NCBI RefSeq assembly: GCF_000340215.1
Contig: NW_006921541.1
Span: 2,763,527-2,827,526 of the forward strand
Reading direction: 5' to 3'
Length of the DNA stretch: 64,000 bases
From: Pseudocercospora fijiensis CIRAD86
Lineage: Eukaryota; Ascomycota; Dothideomycetes; Mycosphaerellales; Mycosphaerellaceae
The position numbers were made by a program, and so were the translations under genes. The notes beneath the pieces are model-generated. The model ran no database searches and had not been told where the DNA came from. It saw nothing but the letters and a program-made list of their open reading frames with translations. Of this stretch, positions 9,893 to 19,741 are shown piece after piece. Each line of letters starts with the position of its first letter. Position 1 is the stretch's first letter.

Positions 9893-12575
9893 TCACTGAG
9901 GCTCGAGTGAGAACGTTGGCAGCCAGGCATCTAGTCCTACCTCCAATGCCTGCGACTCCCATGGCGGCAACCCGCTAGATTCATGGCGTGAACCGACGGC
10001 AGTCTCGGCAGGCTGCCAAGTCCAGCCTGTAGGGTCACTTGTGAAGAGAGATTGAAGCTCGTCAAAATTGATCTGGTCTGACTGTGGCATCGCCTCTGAT
10101 CGCAATTCTGGCGCCAAGTGACTTTCGTCTCGCGCGTGGTTTGGTCCCGAGTACGGCAGCCCTGATGGCATGGAGCGAGCTAGCGAAGGTCGGATAAAGG
10201 AAGGAGTGGCGGGAAGTGCTGGTTGCGGCATGGTCTCTGGAGCATGCTTTTCCGGGATGGATTTTCTGGCCAGACGATATATTGACAAAGGGTTGAGGAT
10301 GTAGTCGGGCGCGCTTTGCGCAGGTGTTCCAGGCGCTGAGCCCGCATTGTCGTGATCATCGGCCTCGTTGTTCGAATACGGGTCTTCCTGGATGAAATTA
10401 GGATTTCTCGTGGCGTTAGATATCTCAATGCCGATTTTCTCCACCATGGTGTTGGCAGCTTTCGAAAGTGGTGCTGCATCTGCGTACATGGAACGCATGA
10501 TCTGCAACGCCTTGACGTTGTTCTGGACATGAGGAATGGTATCGGCCAGCAAGACTTTGCTGCTCTCCGCGGCGGGGTCGACAAGCTGGGTCAGATAGTA
10601 GAGCATTATCTTGCAAGAGTCGTAAAGGATGGTCGGCAGCCACGAATCAGCAATGGCGTGAGGACCATGTCGGAGAGCTTCTGCCATGATCGTCGCAAGA
10701 CTTCGGGCGTGATCGAACAGTGTACTTTGTAGATGACCCAGGAACTCGCTCTGCTCGGGTGGGAAATCAAAGGGCGCTCGTAACTTGTACAGCCCGGGTG
10801 CGGCGATGCGATATAGGTCGCACATGGTCTGATGGTAAGCGTAATGCAATGCGCATAACGCACCGACTTGCGAAGTCTCCTGGCGAATATAGAGTGTCGT
10901 TGGAGTGAACTGCAAATTGGCGGGCAGTGTGTCGTACCAATGCCGCAATTCCCGATCAAGCTGAGCGAACTCGGAATCCGGCAACCAAGGCATTTTGGCT
11001 GTGTCAAGGTGCTTGATATATCTGAGCTACTGTCAGCTTGTTGTTCTTGCACTGGATTTCAGTCACGCACTTGAGCACTTTTCGACGCATCGCAATGTGC
11101 CGGATGTAGAATGCGGTCATACCCATACAGTCCTGTCCCTATGTCAGACATGTTTCGGCGCTTCCTTGTGATGTTGCAGAGCGTAGATATACCTGAGGAT
11201 ATGTTGGAAGTACTTCGACTGGCAGGAACTTCAGCATCTGCCCTTCTTCCAGCGTCTCCGTGATGCATGGCTCTTCTAGCACAAAGTTGCGCTCGTTGCA
11301 TGGAAGCTGAATCTTGATATCGTCTTCGTCAATGAGGGTGAGCTGATCGATGCCACTGCCGACCAAAGAATCAGTGATGTAGCAGCACCACATCAGTCGC
11401 CTGCGTGACTCCTTGACACTGGCAGAGGGTGCATCGCCGCCCTCGCGACAGAGGACGTCTGTAGAGTGCTCAAGATTGATCTGTAGTGCTTGAGCCATAC
11501 GTGCTGTGATGGCGCTGAGCATGAAAGCATTGGAATAGTGTCCCATGCGGATCTCGTAGTCATGTAGCAGAACTGCAGCCATCAGATTCTCGACCGAGAT
11601 GCGATCAAGTCTTGCCAGGATGAGATTCTGGGCGTGGTGAGCCCATTGCCTCCCGGCGTCCAGGGGGTTGATGTGCAGGACTGTATTCCTTGACGTCTCA
11701 TATTCGACGGCGTAGAACAAAGCTCCCAGAGCGCAGACAATGTGCAGCAGGGGGTTGCCGTCATGGTTCCGCGAAGAATCACTGTCGAGTTTCTGCAGAA
11801 AGGATGGTTTATGAAGGAAGGCGAAGCACCTCAGATGGTGCACATTGGCAAAATAACGCTCGACTAGGACGCGCGCTCGTGCATGATCAGGCAGATGGGG
11901 TGCGATCAACCAGTGCAAGTCGTCGATGATCGAGGTCGTGGGCGAATGGGGCAGTGCAGGCGATGCCAGACCAAGACTGCCTCCTGGAGTTGCGTCGGGT
12001 CTTCTGCTGGGACTGGGTCGGCTCTCCGGCGTCAGCTCAGCGTCTGCAAGCGCTGATTCAGTCGACGGCGATTGCTGCTCGGACACAGCCGAGGAATGGG
12101 CGACTCGCCGCTTCCACGCGGGTTCGGAATGGTCTTCATATCGGCATGGCAAAGACTTGTCGTTGCACCTTGCACACATGGGTTTGTGGCCCGAGCATCT
12201 GTACACTTTTCGTCAATCAGGGTCCGTGGAGTGCGTGCCTTCTCGCAGCTCGCGCTGTGGTGCTGGCGCCCACCTTGTCTTGGAGCCGCGGCATTCGATG
12301 CATGATCTGTAGGTGCGTTTCCGCTTGAGCGCAGATGCTCCGTTCAAGTCGGCCGGCTGCTGTGGCGTCCCCGCCACCGCCACCGCCTCTCCGGACACGC
12401 TCCTGGCCCTGCCGGATGGAGCGCATACCAGACCGAGACGGTCGCAATTGTAGCACCTTGCTGAATCAGCGCAAAGCCGTCTCTCTCACGAGCAAGCCAC
12501 TCACCTGCCCGCTCGCTCATCACAGCGCACTTTCCGTGCTCTGCAAGTCTCGCACCCCAGCCGCGACCTGTTCAT
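9893..12575 (-). CDS. transcription factor with two tandem Zn2Cys6 clusters and fungal_trans domain
   Basis: Five exons (12575-12505, 12456-12274, 12198-11193, 11132-11071, 11021-9893) give an exact 816-residue frame. Introns are 48-80 nt with GT/AG borders, several with clear CTGAY branch sites. The first Zn2Cys6 cluster is split by intron 1: C8-x2-C11-x6-C18-x6-C25-x2-C28-x6-C35 (CETCRARKVRC, CYNCDRLGLVC). The second is split by intron 2: C76, C79, C86, C93, C96, C103 (SCIECRGSKTRC, MCARCNDKSLPC). A basic KRKR precedes the second cluster. The centre and C terminus match the fungal-specific transcription factor middle-homology region (HHLRCFAFLHKPSF, LLHIVCALGALFYAVEYE, RRRLMWCCYITDSLV). It is a nuclear DNA-binding regulator. 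The dioxygenase and transporter genes upstream are possible targets. Confidence 0.9.
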
Positions 12576-13164
12576 GTGTCAGAGAGTTTTCGATGCTCAC
12601 CGCAAACGGCTGGCCGGTAGAACTAGCTCTGGCGTGACAAGACCAGCACTGCTCAACGTTCTACGCGCGTCGTGGCCTCGCCATCCACCAAGCACATACC
12701 TTGTCGTGCGCCTGGGCTTGACGATGCCGTTCTTGGTGTCTGCCATCAACCCTCGACCACGCCACGTTGGATGGAGAGCAGAGGGCGTGACGGCTCATCG
12801 GCAAGGAAAGGAAGGGATCAGGTCTTCCGCGGTATCAGTTATCGCAGCAGATCGGGCCCACTTTCGCGTGCACGTGTTTTGGCACTGCTTCTTGAGGCGA
12901 GGCGAGGCGAGGCGAGGCGAGGCGTCGGAACAGTGAGCGAGCAATGGTGCAGGCGCACAAGGAGCTGGATTGTGGTAACAATGCGACAAGTGCTTGGATT
13001 TTGAGATGCGACTTCCAACGCGGGAGAGCTAGCCCGATTACGGTTCGTCCCCCCCCCCCCCCCACCAAACCTTCCGCCGCCTTTCTGGCTTCGAACAACG
13101 ACAGTCTGTTTCGTTGCCATCACCAACATCACTGGCATCAACATTGTCACCACACCACCCCAGC
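12576..13164. other. promoter region of regulator, with GAGGC and poly-C tracts
   Basis: This is intergenic sequence between the regulator start and the 3' end of the dioxygenase gene. It contains a short GAGGC pentanucleotide array (about 12896-12923) and a run of 15 C (13049-13063). No gene is supported. Confidence 0.5.
12896..12923. repeat. GAGGC pentanucleotide microsatellite
   Basis: About five perfect tandem copies of GAGGC/GGCGA lie in the upstream region of the tandem-Zn2Cys6 regulator. Confidence 0.8.
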
Positions 13165-14499
13165 TCATTCGGCGTCGAGTGGACAGTGAGGTGCATGCTC
13201 ATTCACCTGTATGCCTCCTCTCTTCTTCTCGTTGCTGTCATGGAACGGCAACTTGAAGCCTCCCTCGTCCTCAGGAACAGCAAGCCAGAGCCGCATCAAA
13301 TGGCGCCGCACTCTCGGCCGACCCTGTTCGTCGACGGAGCCCGGAGGATAGTCCTTGTACGCAGTGCGAGCATGGAACACGTGAGTATTGGTGATGAGCT
13401 GGATATCGCCGGGCTCCAAGATCATGTGCAGCGCAAGTCGTGTGCACGTCTCTTCCAACACCTTCAATGCCTCTTTCTGCTCCTCCGAGAGCGGTGGAAT
13501 CTTGGCGTCTGGTCCAGAATTGAACCGAGCGAGAGATGTGACATTGTTCGGGTCGAATCGAGCCCATACTCGGCCATTGCCATCGTTTTCCATGAACATG
13601 ATGGCCGACCGAAACCACTGCTCCTGGCCCTCACTGACCTCGCCTTTGCGATCGAAATACCAATTCGGAGTCACGAGAGTCTTGACAACATCACGCCGTT
13701 CTGCCTGCAACGTGTTGAAAACATGGTGCGTGGACACGATGTCAGATTCGCCGCCTTCCAAGGCTTTGGCCATGCACAGCAGACCAACCAGATCGGCTCC
13801 ATCTGTATGGAAATACTGCCTGCCGGCTGTCAGCATTCTTTGCGTCTCTAAATTAAAGCGTTCCATTAACTGACTTGGCATTGGTTCTGTAAATTCGAAC
13901 GCGATCCTTCTGGGTTGGGTCCTCACCGAGATCCTTGACGTGACCGAGAACATGCCCTCTGCCATTCTGACTTACGAAATAGCCAAAATATGCACCCAGT
14001 CCCATATATGCAGTCTGAATCCATGTCAGCACCTTCCAACCACGCCCGAACATGGAGCAGTACCTACAGCTGACTTCTGCAGACCCCATTCCTGCACTGG
14101 AATTCCCTTGAACAGTATGAACCCCTTTCCATTCACGATCTCGTTCCGCACAGCACCGAAGAATGAAGCGAGCTTCGGCAACGGAAACAAATCCTTCGAG
14201 ATGCCAGTCAACGGCTTGCCCGAAGCAATGTACGCGTCTGCCGCCGCGCCGAGTTCGGCAATCTCCTCCTCACTGAAAACATGAGTCCATCTTTCAGGGT
14301 TGTCGCGATAGTCTTCGGCCTTCCACACAGTTGGACCTGATATCTCCTTCGGAAACTCTTCGTATGGTCGAATCAAATCGTATATGGGAGCATGTTGGCC
14401 CGAGGTTTTGAAGCCGTCCGGGAATATAGCTTTGCTGACTGGCTTGCTTGCCAGTACATGGGGTGCTACTGGAGCAGATTCAGTCAATGCTGGTGCCAT
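13165..14499 (-). CDS. TauD/TfdA-family Fe(II)/2-oxoglutarate dioxygenase
   Basis: Three exons (14499-14068, 14014-13875, 13819-13165) with introns of 53 and 55 nt give 408 residues. The ATG at 14499 is preferred over non-ATG codons upstream. The facial-triad motif HTDGAD (H195, D197) is formed across the second splice junction, at KQYFHTD. The distal His lies in NTHVFHART (about H340), and the 2-oxoglutarate-binding Arg probably in RRHLMRLWL (about R362). The spacing is right for a TauD/TfdA fold. Family members oxidise sulfonates, phenoxyacetates, carnitine precursors or other small acids with Fe(II), O2 and 2-oxoglutarate. The substrate cannot be read from the sequence. It lies between the Zn2Cys6 regulator and an organic-anion transporter on the same strand, which suggests uptake and oxidation of a small acid. 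Confidence 0.88.
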
Positions 14500-15364
14500 G
14501 CTTTGAAACAAAAGTGAGCAGGTATTTTTTGATCAGAATGTCGTACCGAATTCCCTGGTCATGCTCTGTCATCACTGACCTACTATATCTTTCTCCTAGG
14601 TACCGATCTCGCCATCAGCGCTCGGGCCAAGTTGGAGAGCCAGGGTGATCGTCCCCCACTCAGCGTTCCGTATCACCACCCAAGGCGATGAGCCGATGCC
14701 GATGGTCTGCTCTCGGTTCCTCGCTCTGGACATGGACAGGTCGTTGTAGCATCAACAAGCAGGTCATTGGGCCGCCGAACGCACGTCGAGGCCATGTCAG
14801 CCACGCCAAAATCAACATGATGATCGTCAGCCGTATCTAATATGTTCGAGCAGCTCACATCTCCAAGGATCGGCGCAAATAGAGCAGAGATTGGAAGAGC
14901 TGTAAACGACGCAGAAGAGGCGGCATTGAGACTTCAAATATGCCATCAGAAATTTGATGATCAGCACTTGACGTGCTTCATTCTGCAGGACACTAGTGTC
15001 AACCACGCCAGAGCGATTCGGACTAGGCTTGTTGTGATTGAGCTCCTTCTATGGCGACAATGATGAGGAGACTGACGTGCTTGACGCGCGACTGAGAGCA
15101 GGCCGAAGCGATGAAACGGCACCAGTACACGACTTGGCGGGAATGTCAGTAGTAGCAACGATGCAGGAGCAATAGCACTCTCTGGGATCGCGGTTGTCTG
15201 CCTCAGCAAGCCCATCGGAGTCTAGCGATCAGCCTACCACTTACCTTGAACGAAACCACATGTCTTAAGGATTTGTGCCAGGAACCCGCTTCTTGTCTCC
15301 TGATCACATCTACCTTTATACAGGCGTAACTCCCAGACTGGCCGTGTAGAAGATCACCATCTAT
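14500..15364. other. intergenic between dioxygenase and transporter
   Basis: This is the promoter side of the dioxygenase gene and the 3' flank of the transporter. I find no protein-like frame, RNA gene or repeat. Confidence 0.5.
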
Positions 15365-17079
15365 CTACAACAACCAAATTCTCTCATTGCCCTTGACATC
15401 TCGGATCCCCTTCCTGTTCATTCTCCCATAATTCAATCTCATGCCAAGCGCAAGGAAAAAGGTAGCGAAACTGCAACTAGCACACACGAAATTGCCAGTC
15501 GGATATCCTTGCGCCTTCTCAGCAGGTTTCCAGATCCACTGTGCGATGATTTGAGCGATCCCAGCCATACTGTTGTTCGCGGCCGTTGCGATTCCCATGC
15601 AAGCGAACGCAGGCACATTACAAGTAACCCAAGCTGAAAGGGGTCCTGTTGAGGGAAAGGCCCCACAAGCGCACAACATCAGACAGCCATAGCGTGCCGT
15701 GTAAGCATCAGCCGGTAAGAGTCCAGCTGTCAGCCAGCCAACGCCACCTAGCATCGAAGCGCCCATGATATGCCAGCCTCGGGCGTTGTGGCGATCTGCA
15801 GACCAGCCAAGGAACAGGCAGAAGAAGTACCCCACAACCCACGGCGGTACAGTCATGAGCTGTGCTTGGATGGAGGTATACCCGAGACCATTCACAATGG
15901 TAGGCGTGAAGAAAGTCAAAGACCCGAGCGGCACACAATCGCAAGCCTAGATCAAAATCAGCACACTCCCAGAATCGTCAGACGGGCACTCCCGACCAAA
16001 CCCACATAAGTAAAATAATGCGCCAACATCCTCGGACTAAACGCCGTCTCCAAAATCTCCGCTCTCGTCGACCTCTCCTTCGTATACCCACCCCCTTTCA
16101 CCGCAATCCGATCCTGCACATATTTCTTCTCATCTTCGCTCAAAAATTTCGCAGTCGCAGGGTAATCCGGGAGAAAGCACAAAACCGGAAGCACCATCAG
16201 AATCGTGATCACTCCTTCGATGATGAACAGCCATCGAAAGCCTTCAAGACCTCCATCTCCGTTTAAATACCCGACTCCGTACGCGATGCAGCCCCCGAAA
16301 GCCCCGGCTGCTGTGGCGGATGCCAGGACGAAGGCGATGCGTACGGAACGTTCTTCCACCGGGTACCAGAATGTGATGAGGTACACGATGCCGGGGAAGA
16401 ATCCTGCTTCCTAAAAAAAAAACAACCCAAATCAGCTGACCTTCTACCTTCTCCTTGTGGGCGGCTGAACACGTACAAAAACCCCGATGAAAAACCTCAA
16501 CACCACAACCTGCGCATACGTCCTCACACCCGCGAACCCCAACGTGAAAACCCCCCAACACCCCAACAAGACCGCAAGCCACACACTCGGTCTCACGTAC
16601 CTCTTCAGGATCAAATTCGACGGCACCTCGAAGAGGAAATACGCGAGCGAGAATAAGGAGACGGCGACGGCGTAGTTTTTGTTGGTCATGTGGGTTTTTT
16701 GGAGGAGGGAGTCGCCTGTTTCGGAGTTTAGGACTTTGGAGTTGCCGATGTTGCCGCGGTCGAGGTAGTTGAGGAGGTAGAGCCAGGCGCAGAGGGGGAA
16801 GATGTGGAGGTCCATTTTTCGGACGAGGCGGCGGGAACGTTTTTTGTCTTCGATGAAGATGGGGGGTGAGGAGTGGTGGTGCTGGTGGTGCTGGGGGATG
16901 TTAGAGGTCTCTTTTCTTTCTTTCTTTCTTGATTTATTGTGGGTGTTGTGGTTTTTTTTTTGTCCTGTACTGACTGGAGGATTATCACTGGCGGCTTCGG
17001 AATGAATCGCATCTGCCTTTTCTCCTCCTGCTGTGGAGACGTTTTCCGTGTGGTGCGTGATCTCTGACTTTTCGGCCAT
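15365..17079 (-). CDS. MFS transporter, anion:cation symporter (Dal5/allantoate permease-like) family
   Basis: Exons 17079-16477, 16410-15997 and 15946-15365 give 532 residues. Introns are 66 nt (poly-T tract before AG) and 50 nt. The second donor could instead be the GTGGGT a few codons earlier. The start is the ATG in a good context (CAGAATGGCC). After a polar, Lys/His-rich N terminus the first membrane segment reads PLCAWLYLLNYLDRGNIGNS. Splicing restores the family signature FFIGVFEAGFFPGIVYLITFWY, and about twelve membrane segments follow, including PLSAWVTCNVPAFACMGIATA. The family imports small organic anions such as allantoate, nicotinate, pantothenate or sulfonate-like acids at the plasma membrane. 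The neighbouring dioxygenase and regulator suggest one pathway, by inference. Confidence 0.88.
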
Positions 17080-17755
17080 TCTGACTGTCCTGCTACTGTC
17101 ACGTCTGAAGAGACAACAGAAGTGTGAAGAGAGAATTGGAATGAATGACACTCACAAGTGCCTACTACCTTTAATGATTAACATCGTGCAGGTCCTGTTC
17201 CTTGTCGCGGCGTGTGAGTGCGGGCAAGTCGGCCGTTGAAGAAGATGTGCCGCCTCACGATCATACATGCAGATCCTATTTGGGGTTTGGTTTGCGGAGA
17301 AGTGTGCGGAGAAAGGTTGCCTTGGAAGTCGCTTGACCTTCTCTCTCGCTTGCTTTCAAGGTTCTGCCGGCCAGTTGGCGAATAATAATATACCAAGGTT
17401 GTGGAGAGGCTCACGGCACATAATAAGGTGCAGTTGACGTTGACACTGGCGAGCGAGCACCGTCTCGAGGCAAAGGCCCATCCCGAGGAGTCTGCAATCG
17501 CGTGTACAGCTCCTCCAGCATTGACACCATCCAGATACCTATTTATTATTATGCCCGCTCGAATTCGCTCCGACGGTGACGTAAACACAAAGACCTGATC
17601 CGATCCGATGGAAGAAGACACGGAGCTCGGGCCGGGACCAACACCAACACCACCACCACCACGACTCGTTGGAATATCGTCGCAGGAACAACTTTACCAT
17701 CGATTGAAAGGACGATTATCAGCACCAATCAGCTTCAGCACCTTCCATCAAGACC
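17080..17755. promoter_or_regulatory. bidirectional promoter region, transporter / hydrolase
   Basis: A 676-nt divergent spacer runs between the transporter ATG (minus, 17079) and the hydrolase ATG (plus, 17756). It should contain both promoters. CT-rich stretches and a short ACC repeat (17641-17662) are visible. No individual factor site can be called safely. Confidence 0.5.
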
Positions 17756-18610
17756 ATGCCTTTCGCCGAGCTTTCCACTGCCCACACGGTTCAATATGTG
17801 GAGAATGCGGAACTCGGGTACAATGCTCAGGAAGACAAACTGCCCATTGTGACCATCCACGGTCTGGGTAGCTCTCAGAACTATTATGTGCCTGTGATGC
17901 CGTATCTTGATGGACACCGCGTCGTCGCTCTCAGCAACTACGGCGCAGCAAGGTCAAAGTCACGAGGAGAAAAGCTCACGATGGAAGAGTTGGCTGAGGA
18001 TGTTGTGGCTTTGATGGATTACTTGAAAATTCCCAAAGCAGTCGTGGTAGGCCATTCAATGGGAGGTCCGATGGCGCTCACGGTAGCTGCGAGGCATCCC
18101 GACAGAGTTGCGGGTGTGGTTGCGATTGGGCCTGTAAACCCGCATCGCGTCAGGCCGGAGATGTTCACCTCGCGAATCGAGACGGTTACAAATCGTAAGC
18201 TTCGCGTTGCGAGTTCTTGAGCTATTCGATTGACCAGCGTGACAGATGGGATGGAGCCGCTGGCCAACACAGTCCCCAAAGCTGCGACAGGGTCGAAGAG
18301 CACACCTTTGATGTGGGCAATGATTCGAGAGTTGATTCTCAATCAGGAGCCAAAGTCTTACGCAAGTCACTGCGATGCCATCGTAAATATCAAGGATCCT
18401 GGATTTGACAAGATGAAGACTCCGGTCTTGCTTTTGGCAGGGAAGGAAGACCCGAGTACTCCGTTGGAAGGTGTGCAGAACATTCATGAACGCCTTGGCA
18501 GCCCAAGGAAGGAACTCAAGGTCTATGATGGGGTTGGTCACTGGCATTGTATCGAAGTGCCAGATCTCGTTGGTGGCGATATTAAAGCATTTGCTGCTTC
18601 CCTAGCTTAG
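17756..18610 (+). CDS. alpha/beta hydrolase
   Basis: Two exons, 17756-18194 and 18246-18610 (51-nt intron with GTAAGC donor, GTGACAG acceptor), give 267 residues. The fold is clear: an oxyanion-hole region IHGLGSSQNYY (about 34-44), nucleophile elbow GHSMGG with Ser101, acid Asp215 in AGKEDPSTP, and His245 in GVGHWH, so the catalytic triad is complete. It has no signal peptide and is probably cytosolic. Family members hydrolyse esters, lactones, dienelactones or epoxides, and the substrate is unknown. It diverges from the anion transporter over a 676-nt spacer, so shared regulation with that gene set is possible but unproven. Confidence 0.88.
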
Positions 18611-18646
18611 AAGGCCACGACTGACAGAAAGCAAAATGAATTCCCA

Positions 18647-19504
18647 TCATGTCTCGACCAAACTCTCGAATAGACGGTCTCTCTTCGTGATCTGCTTCCT
18701 CAAATTCTCCCGAGCTTCCTCTAATTTTGCCCGCGCAGACCTAGCGTCCGAGGGAAGGTCTCGGAAGGCACTCAACTCAGCTTCGAGAGTTGATAGGTAT
18801 GCTCTTTGCTTTGCAATGTCTCGAATGCGCTGTTGTGTGGACTCAAAACTGCCGCCGGACGAGGTTGAAGGCCTGTTTGCGCTTAGACGTTCCTCGTATT
18901 CGGCCACCTTGGCCTTCAGAGTCTTGGTACTCTTCATCCAGTCATTTGTAAGTTGACTGGTATCTGCTGGAGTCTGGAAAGCATCACTATGGAGCTCATT
19001 CAGCAGGGTCTGCAGATGAGCCTGCTCGGATGTCAAGTTCGCCAGTTGGCTCTCGGCATTCCGAATTTGCTGCTGCATCTCGAATTGAGCCGAGCTGAGG
19101 TCTATGAGCTCTTTGCCAATCGTAGCAATGTCGGCATTCGGACAGTCCAGGGCGACTGTCGTCTCAGCCAGCGTGTCAAGATGCGTCTCATTTGCCAGTT
19201 CTGCCTGTAAAGCATGCAGTACCTCGTCGCTAACATTCCCGTTTCTCTTCGTCAAGGACTGCAAGGCGGCTTTCTCGATCTTGTCGATCTGGTTGCGTTG
19301 CTCATCCGCGCTCTCATTGAGATTGGCCAAGGTCAGAAGAGCGTGGAGTGTGTCTTCGTTCCTCTCGAACGGTGGTAGTCGCGAGCCATATTTTCTGCAT
19401 ATCCACGCGTCGACTGCCGCCCAGTCTTTTGCCTGCGCCTGCTGCGCTCGCGCTTTCGAGGGCGAGAACAACGCCGACGCCGACGCCGTCCAATCCGAAT
19501 CCAT
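18647..19504 (-). CDS. HAUS augmin-like complex subunit 1
   Basis: An uninterrupted frame of 285 residues has the length of HAUS1 (about 280). The N terminus (FSPSKARAQQAQAKDWAAVDAW) and PPFERNEDTLHALLTLA match the conserved start of this family as I remember it. The rest is almost entirely predicted coiled coil (LSSAQFEMQQQIRNAESQLA, YEERLSANRPSTSS, KLEEARENLRKQITKRD). Augmin binds existing microtubules and recruits gamma-tubulin complexes for branching nucleation in the spindle. The gene is head-to-head with the Ski3 gene over 237 nt and its 3' end lies only 36 nt from the convergent hydrolase stop. The coiled-coil nature is seen directly; the family name is moderately confident. Confidence 0.7.
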   Translation of the reverse strand: MDSDWTASASALFSPSKARAQQAQAKDWAAVDAWICRKYGSRLPPFERNEDTLHALLTLANLNESADEQRNQIDKIEKAALQSLTKRNGNVSDEVLHALQAELANETHLDTLAETTVALDCPNADIATIGKELIDLSSAQFEMQQQIRNAESQLANLTSEQAHLQTLLNELHSDAFQTPADTSQLTNDWMKSTKTLKAKVAEYEERLSANRPSTSSGGSFESTQQRIRDIAKQRAYLSTLEAELSAFRDLPSDARSARAKLEEARENLRKQITKRDRLFESLVET

Positions 19505-19741
19505 TGCGATCTATGTCGTTGCTGATTAGAAAGAGTGAAGTGGATGTGTGCCCAATGGAGGAATCTTGAAGGAAGAAGTCCGTGCGTGCCTTCTGCCAAG
19601 CAAAGCTTGATCGCCTGCCTTCGTGACTTTTGCCATGGACATCGAAACAACACCACCACTTGGCGATCTCTACGACCTCGACTTCTGGCTCGCTGCTGCC
19701 ATCGTCACATACCGCTCTGATACCAGGCCCAATGCAAGACC
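19505..19741. promoter_or_regulatory. short bidirectional promoter, HAUS1-like / Ski3
   Basis: The start codons of the two divergent genes are separated by 237 nt, so both promoters must overlap or abut here. CACAT- and CCACC-containing stretches are visible but no defined element is called. Confidence 0.6.

Noticed and set aside
18019..18547. Minus-strand frames over the hydrolase gene
   Set aside because: They are antisense shadows of the alpha/beta hydrolase exons, which carry the full catalytic triad on the plus strand.
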